Shown: positions 45,114 through 49,879 of the stretch, piece after piece
Layout of the letters: each line of letters starts with the position of its first letter
Numbering within the stretch: the stretch's first letter is position 1
DNA from: Paenibacillus sp. GM2
Lineage (GTDB): Bacteria; Bacillota; Bacilli; Paenibacillales; Paenibacillaceae
NCBI RefSeq assembly: GCF_900069005.2
Contig: NZ_LN831279.1
Coordinates: forward strand, 2,231,015-2,280,893
Length of the DNA: 49,879 bases
Reading direction: 5' to 3'
Position numbers and translations under genes: made by a program
Notes under the pieces: model-generated
What the model saw: only the letters and a program-made list of their open reading frames with translations
The model's database searches: none
Told to the model about the DNA's origin: nothing

Positions 45114-45698
45114 CTATTTAATCATGATTGAAATCGCACTATACACTAGCAAAACTGCCATAACCGCACGAAAAATCTTCTGATGACTCAAGATCAGCCT
45201 CTGAAACACGGTTCCGAATAATCCCCAGCTAAAGGTACTTAATAAACCGATAATCCCCAGAAGAAGCGCGAAAGCAAAATAGCTGGAATAACTATGATAA
45301 TAAGGGAGAATAAAGGCGGAGACAACCGCTATGCCAAACAATATCCCTTTCGGGTTCATAAATTGCAGCAGTATTCCTGCCAGAAATAAATTATGGTCTT
45401 CCTTGACACTTTCAGCTTCATGTTTGTTACTAACCACGATACTGAACGCTAAGTATAACATATAGACTGCGCCAAAAATGGTTAACGGGAGCTCAATCAC
45501 CGGCATGAATCGAGTAAGCGCTCTATTAAAACCGCTGCTTAACAAAATAATTAGAAAAAAACCTCCGGCCACACCAAAGCAAAACGTGATGATTTTTCTC
45601 AAGCCATATTTCTGTGCATAAGCCATAGCCATGATATTGTTGGGACCTGGAGTAAAACTAGTCGTTACGACAAAGATCATAAATGAAAACCAAGGCAA
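45114..45698 (-). CDS. LysE/RhtB family amino-acid exporter
   Basis: A membrane protein of about 194 residues with six helices. The family marker TPGPNN lies in the first helix (TTSFTPGPNNIMAMA), and the helix-4 region has LQFMNPKGILFG. LysE-type proteins export amino acids or small metabolites by proton exchange. The frame is open to 45746, but that start lies inside the operator repeat. TTG at 45698 has AGGGGAG six bases upstream and gives the usual short N-terminus, so I prefer it. It is divergent from an XRE-cupin regulator, a frequent arrangement for such exporters. Confidence 0.85.
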   Translation of the reverse strand: MPWFSFMIFVVTTSFTPGPNNIMAMAYAQKYGLRKIITFCFGVAGGFFLIILLSSGFNRALTRFMPVIELPLTIFGAVYMLYLAFSIVVSNKHEAESVKEDHNLFLAGILLQFMNPKGILFGIAVVSAFILPYYHSYSSYFAFALLLGIIGLLSTFSWGLFGTVFQRLILSHQKIFRAVMAVLLVYSAISIMIK

Positions 45699-45742
45699 TT
45701 CCCTCTCCCCTTCCATGATGTATGTTATAATGTCCATAATAG

Positions 45743-45791
45743 ACAATATAACGTTCGTGCTATTTATTATACAAATCGGTCGTTATATTGT
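45743..45791. promoter_or_regulatory. 11-bp inverted repeat in the divergent LysE/XRE promoter region
   Basis: ACAATATAACG (45743-45753) and CGTTATATTGT (45781-45791) are perfect inverted copies, 38 bp apart start to start, flanking the region from which both genes must be transcribed. This is the likely binding site of the XRE-cupin regulator. The wide spacing suggests two dimers or a loop. Confidence 0.6.
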
Positions 45792-45817
45792 AAACCCGAA
45801 AAGAAGGTGTGTTTTAA

Positions 45818-46375
45818 TTGGAGGAAATTCATCTTGCTCTAGCCAATAATCTGAAAGCCATTCGAGAGAAGGAAAAGTTAAGCCTGGAGAAGCTGTCGCA
45901 ATTAAGCGGAGTAAGCAAGACGATGATCGGACAAATCGAAAGAGGAGAGTCCAGTCCCACGCTGGCAACCATTTGGAAAATAGCGAACGGATTGAAGGTT
46001 TCCTTCACTTCGCTAATTTATAGTCCGCAGCCTGATGCGACAGTCGTCCGCAGTTATGAAATGCAAGTATTATCCGAGGACAAGGGGAGATACCGGATAG
46101 CTCCCTGTTTCCATTTCCAGGAGGACAAGCGTTTTGAAATCTATTCGATTGAAATCGATCCAAAGGGAACGGTTCATTCGGATTCGCACCGGGAAGGCAC
46201 CGAAGAATTTATTACGGTCTTTGACGGAGAAGTAACCGTTCGGCTAGGGGAAGCGGAATACACCATCCAGAAAGGCGATTCCTTACGATTTAAGGCCGAC
46301 AGACCCCATACCTACCACAATTCAAGCAATGCATTAACCCGCCTGAGCATGACGATTTACTACCCAGTAAACTAG
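45818..46375 (+). CDS. XRE-cupin transcriptional regulator
   Basis: A 185-residue regulator. The helix-turn-helix at about 8-64 contains LSLEKLSQLSGVSKTMIGQIERGES. The cupin domain at about 90-185 contains HREGTEEFITVFDGEV and KGDSLRFKADRPHTYHN. The starting codon is TTG (45818) with AAGGTG about nine bases upstream; the protein then begins MEEIHLALANNLKAIR as its family does. It is probably a metabolite-sensing repressor of the divergent exporter and of itself. Confidence 0.9.
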   Translation: MEEIHLALANNLKAIREKEKLSLEKLSQLSGVSKTMIGQIERGESSPTLATIWKIANGLKVSFTSLIYSPQPDATVVRSYEMQVLSEDKGRYRIAPCFHFQEDKRFEIYSIEIDPKGTVHSDSHREGTEEFITVFDGEVTVRLGEAEYTIQKGDSLRFKADRPHTYHNSSNALTRLSMTIYYPVN

Positions 46376-46396
46376 AGGTTAAGCCATATAATTCAA

Positions 46397-46437
46397 AAGA
46401 ACCTCACCTCCGGATTTGTTCCAGAGATGAGGTTCTT
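46397..46437. terminator. Bidirectional terminator between convergent genes
   Basis: AAGAACCTCACCTC (46397-46410) pairs with GAGATGAGGTTCTT (46424-46437) with one G-U/mismatch pair, U-rich on both strands. Confidence 0.78.
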
Positions 46438-46442
46438 ATTTC

Positions 46443-46865
46443 CTATGCATTCGGATAGGTTCTCTTCAAAAACTCAACCGATTGCCGGATCAGTTCTTGC
46501 AAGACTGATACATCAATATCAGCTGTTTTGTTAATATAAACGCATGACTTTCCTGCTGTATGTTTTCCGAACTTTTGCAGTAGCTGCTCCCGTTCGGGGT
46601 CACCTGTGGCAAAATACAAGCTCGTCTTCGCTTTCCTGGGTGAGTAACCTACAAGCGGCGCATCCCCCTCATGACCTGAGTCGTATTTATAGTGATAGCT
46701 TCCGAAGCCGATAATGCTTGGTCCCCACATTTTCGCTTCGTAACCTGTCGTTTCCGTGAAAATATCGAGCAATTGATAAGCATCTTCACGCTTTTTAATA
46801 TTCTCAATACATTCAATAAACTCGATAACACTGCGGTCGGTTTCTTTTGTCTTTAATTCATACAT
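46443..46865 (-). CDS. DUF1801 family protein
   Basis: A 140-residue protein of the DUF1801 (YdhG-like) group. Marks are the N-terminal MYELKTKETDRSV, the middle MWGPSIIGFGSYHYKYDSGHEGDAP, and KAKTSLYFATGD, where an aromatic/basic pocket is formed. The function is not established. ATG at 46865 is used; AGGAGG is 13 bases upstream, rather far. A TTG at 46901 is an alternative. A vestige of its 5' end occurs at 47661-47687. Confidence 0.85.
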   Translation of the reverse strand: MYELKTKETDRSVIEFIECIENIKKREDAYQLLDIFTETTGYEAKMWGPSIIGFGSYHYKYDSGHEGDAPLVGYSPRKAKTSLYFATGDPEREQLLQKFGKHTAGKSCVYINKTADIDVSVLQELIRQSVEFLKRTYPNA

Positions 46866-46932
46866 GGGGGTTCGGTTCCTCCTCAGTTGAAATCTAAGCA
46901 AAGAGTAGAGTAGTCACATAATTTCCTGTTCG

Positions 46933-47601
46933 CTATGCTTCTATCACAGTAAACGTGGAATCCCCTGCAAAGGCAAGCCGGCCGATCCCTTGTATGGAAA
47001 CTCGCAGCGGGTAATACTCCGCAGGCTTCTGATTCGAGAAAAACCAGGTCCTCCCCTTCTTGACAACGATAAATAAGCCATGCTCATCTCCTACCGGAGT
47101 GAGTCCCTCGCTATCCTCTTTCCAATTAGGCAGACCGATCTTATTCAAGGCCCTTACAAACGGGATAACCTCATCAACAACTACACCGATCTCACTCACG
47201 CCGTTGATCTCACCGCTATGAAAAGAATGAGAGATCGCATTTGAGAGGTTATGACGAGCGATAAATTCTACAATATTGCCCGAAGGATCCTCGAAATATA
47301 CCGAGTGGGCATTCCAGGAGGTGAAGAATACCTCGTCATCCCCTTCTTCCTGAATCAATGGCACCCGGGACTGAATCCAGCTCTTCGCTTCGCGGAATTG
47401 ATTCTCGGGGATATTCAGCGCAAAATGATAGAATGGACAATTATAGCCCTCCGTTGCCTCAAATCGGATGCGGGTCGCCCCTGCCTGGACCGTAAAAGTA
47501 TCTTGCTTGTCTTCAACAAGCTGCAATTCCAGCACCTCTTGATAAAATAATTTCGTGGCTTGCAGATTTGCTGTCAGCAATTCGAGTTTTTCCAGAATCA
47601 T
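46933..47601 (-). CDS. VOC family (glyoxalase/dioxygenase superfamily) protein
   Basis: A 222-residue protein made of VOC beta-alpha-beta-beta-beta modules. The N-terminal module starts LEKLELLTANLQATKLFYQEVL and ends with YFEDPSGNIVEFIARHN, where the Glu and the preceding His of HFALNIP could bind metal. A second, shorter module follows (SEIGVVVDEVIPFVRALNKIG). VOC enzymes do many reactions, so the substrate is unknown. ATG at 47601 is chosen because GGAGGG lies seven bases upstream; the longer frame to 47616 would include it. Confidence 0.85.
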   Translation of the reverse strand: MILEKLELLTANLQATKLFYQEVLELQLVEDKQDTFTVQAGATRIRFEATEGYNCPFYHFALNIPENQFREAKSWIQSRVPLIQEEGDDEVFFTSWNAHSVYFEDPSGNIVEFIARHNLSNAISHSFHSGEINGVSEIGVVVDEVIPFVRALNKIGLPNWKEDSEGLTPVGDEHGLFIVVKKGRTWFFSNQKPAEYYPLRVSIQGIGRLAFAGDSTFTVIEA

Positions 47602-47660
47602 CCTTTTTCCCTCCACTTATCTATAAAGTTTCACTTGCCGTTTCTTTATGTCTAGCGCCG

Positions 47661-47687
47661 GTTCTTTTGTCTTCAATTCATAGGGGA
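47661..47687 (-). repeat. Vestige of a DUF1801 gene start
   Basis: CTATGAATTGAAGACAAAAG on the minus strand is nearly the same as the start of the DUF1801 gene (TGTATGAATTAAAGACAAAAG) but lacks the initiator ATG. The frame continues YELKTKEPALDIKKRQ before losing similarity. It looks like debris of a second copy. The rest of the 47617-47833 interval shows nothing else. Confidence 0.45.
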
Positions 47688-47833
47688 GCTGACTTGATAT
47701 TATAAGCCAGGATCGGCCTTGTATCTATCCGCTGTTCTGCTCTGGCTGAATTGCTTCAACCAAGTTCCACCTCATCATGATTATACATGGGGACGGGGAG
47801 GGAGTGAAGTTCCTTTCTACTCTAAAAGTCTGT

Positions 47834-49216
47834 TCAGACCATTGCAGGCAGCTCGATGATCGCTGTCATTCCTTGACCGTCCCCGCTGATCAACAGCAAC
47901 CGTCCCTGATGCGCCTTGGCAATCCGGGCTACCAGAGGCAGCCCCAAGCCGTGCCCATGATGGGCCGGACGTTGTCTTCTGGATGAATAAGGAAGCTCAA
48001 GCAGGTCAGGCAGATCACCCTCCGCGACACCTTGCCCGTCGTCCTTTACAATAATCTGACAGGTCTGTCCATCTGACAGGGCACTCGTCTGCAAAATAAT
48101 ACGGCACCCCTCGGGGTTATGATGAATACTGTTCTGCACTAAATTTGTAATTGCCCGGGTCAGCAGCTGCTCATCGACATTCACCTGAAGTTGTTCCTCG
48201 GATATATCCACATCCAGCATAAATTTATCCTCCAGCCCCTGATTCAGAAAATCGGAAGCAATCTGCCGGGCCAGCACCGAAAGCCGCAGCTTTCTTGGAT
48301 GAAGCGGCTGCATCTCGTACTCCAGCATAGAAACGAGGTTCAAATCGCTGACCAGGGAACGAAGCTTCTCGCCTTGTTGCCGGATAATGGCGGCCTGCTG
48401 ACGCTGTTCTGCGGGTACGGCCTTGCTCTCCTCCAGTTCGCTTGCGTAGCCCAGCACCATTGACAATGGCGTGCGGATGTCATGCGATATGCCGGCGATC
48501 CAATTGGAACGGGCTTCATCTCTCGCTTTGAGCGCGGCATCCTTCTGCTCCAGCAATAAGGATGTGTGATTGATGCTCTTAGCCAGGCTACTAAACATTC
48601 CTTTAGGCTCTACATAGGCGTTCTGTTCATGAGCCAGCAAATGGATTCCGCGCAGAAGCGGTTGGATCGATTTAATCAGACGAGAGCCGATCAGAAGAGA
48701 CAGCACAAGAGCAAGCAGCGCATTCCCAATGATCAGGGCAACGATTCGGAAAGGCAGGCTCTGGACCCATTCGACGGGAAAATTAAATTGATATTTGGCT
48801 ATACTTGTCTTCGGGAAACCCACCACAACCAACCCGCTCGCATGTTCCCAGACATACACAGGATAATCCATTAAGTAATTGCGCGTAAATTGGGTTATCT
48901 CGGTAAGCGTATAGGATCGGGGCAGCGAGGGTGGCAAATCGTAATCCCATACTACATCCCCCTCGCTATTAATCAGCATGGCCCAGGCCTGGTTCTGTTC
49001 AAGGAGCCTCTGCCCCTCCTCAGGGAAGGAATACCCGTCGGCAGAGAATTGAAGGGCGTTTGCTGCCTGCTGTGTAACGCTATCCGGAGATTGCCCCTCA
49101 TTCATTCCCTTGAAGATCCAGACTGCCAGCAATATGAAGTTTAGGATGAGCAAAAGCACGGAAATGACGATGGTTGTCCTGGCAAAACGCTTTAAAATGC
49201 GTGCAGTTCCGTCCAT
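47834..49216 (-). CDS. Sensor histidine kinase (OmpR-partner type)
   Basis: A membrane sensor kinase of 460 residues. TM1 spans about 13-36, followed by an external region of about 115 residues and TM2 at about 155-180 (ALIIGNALLALVLSLLIG). A HAMP-like linker leads to phosphoacceptor H245 in GISHDIRTP. The N box is NLVQNSIHHN, the G1 box VKDDGQGV and the G2 box GHGLGLPL. ATG at 49216 lies one base after the response regulator stop, with GGAGGG overlapping that stop, so the pair is coupled. No target operon such as an ABC transporter is adjacent within the window. The stimulus is unknown. Confidence 0.93.
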   Translation of the reverse strand: MDGTARILKRFARTTIVISVLLLILNFILLAVWIFKGMNEGQSPDSVTQQAANALQFSADGYSFPEEGQRLLEQNQAWAMLINSEGDVVWDYDLPPSLPRSYTLTEITQFTRNYLMDYPVYVWEHASGLVVVGFPKTSIAKYQFNFPVEWVQSLPFRIVALIIGNALLALVLSLLIGSRLIKSIQPLLRGIHLLAHEQNAYVEPKGMFSSLAKSINHTSLLLEQKDAALKARDEARSNWIAGISHDIRTPLSMVLGYASELEESKAVPAEQRQQAAIIRQQGEKLRSLVSDLNLVSMLEYEMQPLHPRKLRLSVLARQIASDFLNQGLEDKFMLDVDISEEQLQVNVDEQLLTRAITNLVQNSIHHNPEGCRIILQTSALSDGQTCQIIVKDDGQGVAEGDLPDLLELPYSSRRQRPAHHGHGLGLPLVARIAKAHQGRLLLISGDGQGMTAIIELPAMV

Positions 49217-49217
49217 G

Positions 49218-49879
49218 TTAGCCCTCCTTCACCAGCAGCTTATAGCCAAGCCCCCTTACAGTTATTAAGTGCTCCGGGCTAGAGGGATTGGTCTCTAGCT
49301 TCTCCCGAATTCTTCTGATATGCACCATTAGCGTATTCTCATATCCGAAATAATCGTCTCCCCACACGGCCTGACATAACGCATCGCTAGTAACGATCCG
49401 CCCCCGTTCGCGATAAAGCTTCACTAACAGCGCATGCTCTTTGGCGGTTAAAGCCTGTACTCCTTGCTCACTGCGTACCTCCGCGCCCTCCAAGTCCACG
49501 ATATAATTGCCGAGTCCGAAGACCGGCATATGCTCCACGGTCGGAGAAGCATATACCCGCCGCAAAATCATATTAAGTCTCAGTACCAACTCACGCGGCA
49601 GAAATGGCTTCACCATATAGTCGTCCGCCCCAAGCCCAAGACCCAACAGCCGGTCTTCGTCCTCTCCCCGAGCCGACAGAAACAGGACAGGCATTGCCGA
49701 AAAGCGGCGGATCGAAGTGAGCAGGGCGAACCCATCGCCATCAGGCAGCATGACATCCAGGATCGCGATATCCGGCTTGTCTGTCCGGCAGATGGCCAGA
49801 GCCTCCTGACAATTAGCCGCATGAAATATGCGAAAATAACCCTCGTTACGCAAAAAACGATCCACCATCTGGCGGATTT
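49218..49879 (-). CDS. OmpR-family response regulator (5' end cut by window edge)
   Basis: Response regulator lacking only its first residues in this window: the frame runs to the right edge as EIRQMVDRFLRNEGY, so the real start lies outside, about a dozen residues away. The receiver has the phospho-Asp in DIAILDVMLPDGDG, Ser in LFLSARGE and Lys in YMVKPFLPRE. The C-terminal winged helix (from about 125) has LTAKEHALLVKLYRE and VHIRRIREKLE. It is coupled to the kinase gene by a 1-base gap. Confidence 0.94.
   Translation of the reverse strand, partial: IRQMVDRFLRNEGYFRIFHAANCQEALAICRTDKPDIAILDVMLPDGDGFALLTSIRRFSAMPVLFLSARGEDEDRLLGLGLGADDYMVKPFLPRELVLRLNMILRRVYASPTVEHMPVFGLGNYIVDLEGAEVRSEQGVQALTAKEHALLVKLYRERGRIVTSDALCQAVWGDDYFGYENTLMVHIRRIREKLETNPSSPEHLITVRGLGYKLLVKEG

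Noticed and set aside
1..49879. CRISPR array, tRNA/rRNA genes, prophage or complete IS element
   Set aside because: No spaced identical repeats of CRISPR type, no cloverleaf or rRNA sequence, and no transposase, integrase or phage structural gene was recognised.

Overview
The window reads as a stretch of chromosome from an endospore-forming, cellulose-degrading Bacillota, most likely Paenibacillus. The reasons are the cotE/mutS/mutL neighbourhood known from Bacillus, a GerA-family germination operon, MprF, strong AGGAGG-type ribosome binding sites, frequent TTG/GTG starts, and secreted GH5/GH6 cellulases with fibronectin type III (FN3) and CBM3 modules. No rRNA, tRNA, CRISPR array, prophage or complete insertion sequence was seen.

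Layout. 1-7.5 kb: on the minus strand, cotE, then a tandem array of small palindrome-ended (MITE-like) elements, an amidoligase-like gene, mutS and the N-terminal part of mutL (cut by the left edge). A convergent array of 50-bp-period repeats separates mutS from mutL. 7.7-11.6 kb: an ArAE-type membrane protein and a three-gene ABC importer (lipoprotein, ATPase, permease). 11.7-13 kb: an unrecognised protein, then a small winged-helix regulator that appears to be leaderless, with a palindromic operator abutting its ATG, and a small membrane/coiled-coil protein. 13-18.2 kb: M32 carboxypeptidase, beta-carbonic anhydrase with a PatB-type C-S lyase, a GNAT protein whose first ATG is too far downstream, and a cupin. 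18.3-22.2 kb: mprF and an HD-GYP protein. 22.4-26.6 kb: a germinant receptor operon in the order A-C-D-B. 26.6-35.7 kb: an SPFH protein, a YlmA-like ATPase, a GNAT protein, an ABC exporter, an RNA-methyltransferase/pseudouridine-synthase pair, and a run of small enzymes (DinB-like, alpha/beta hydrolase, effector-binding, GRAM).

35.8-42.8 kb is a plant-polysaccharide island on the minus strand: a GH30 enzyme, then GH6 and GH5 cellulases 62 bp apart that share FN3 and CBM3 modules. All three carry signal peptides. GH6 holds two FN3 copies that are about 98% identical in DNA. GH30 has an 11-bp direct repeat at an exact 22-bp period just upstream of a likely promoter. 43-49.9 kb: an M50B-type membrane protease, a frameshifted hydrolase remnant, a LysE-type exporter divergent from an XRE-cupin regulator around an 11-bp inverted repeat, DUF1801 and VOC proteins, and a two-component system (the regulator is cut by the right edge).

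I found no clear-cut new defence or mobile system. The least explained items are the nested MITE array and its relatives (one appears to supply a gene's stop codon), the 50-bp convergent repeats, the leaderless regulator with its operator, the amidoligase gene between cotE and mutS, and the paired direct repeats before GH30.
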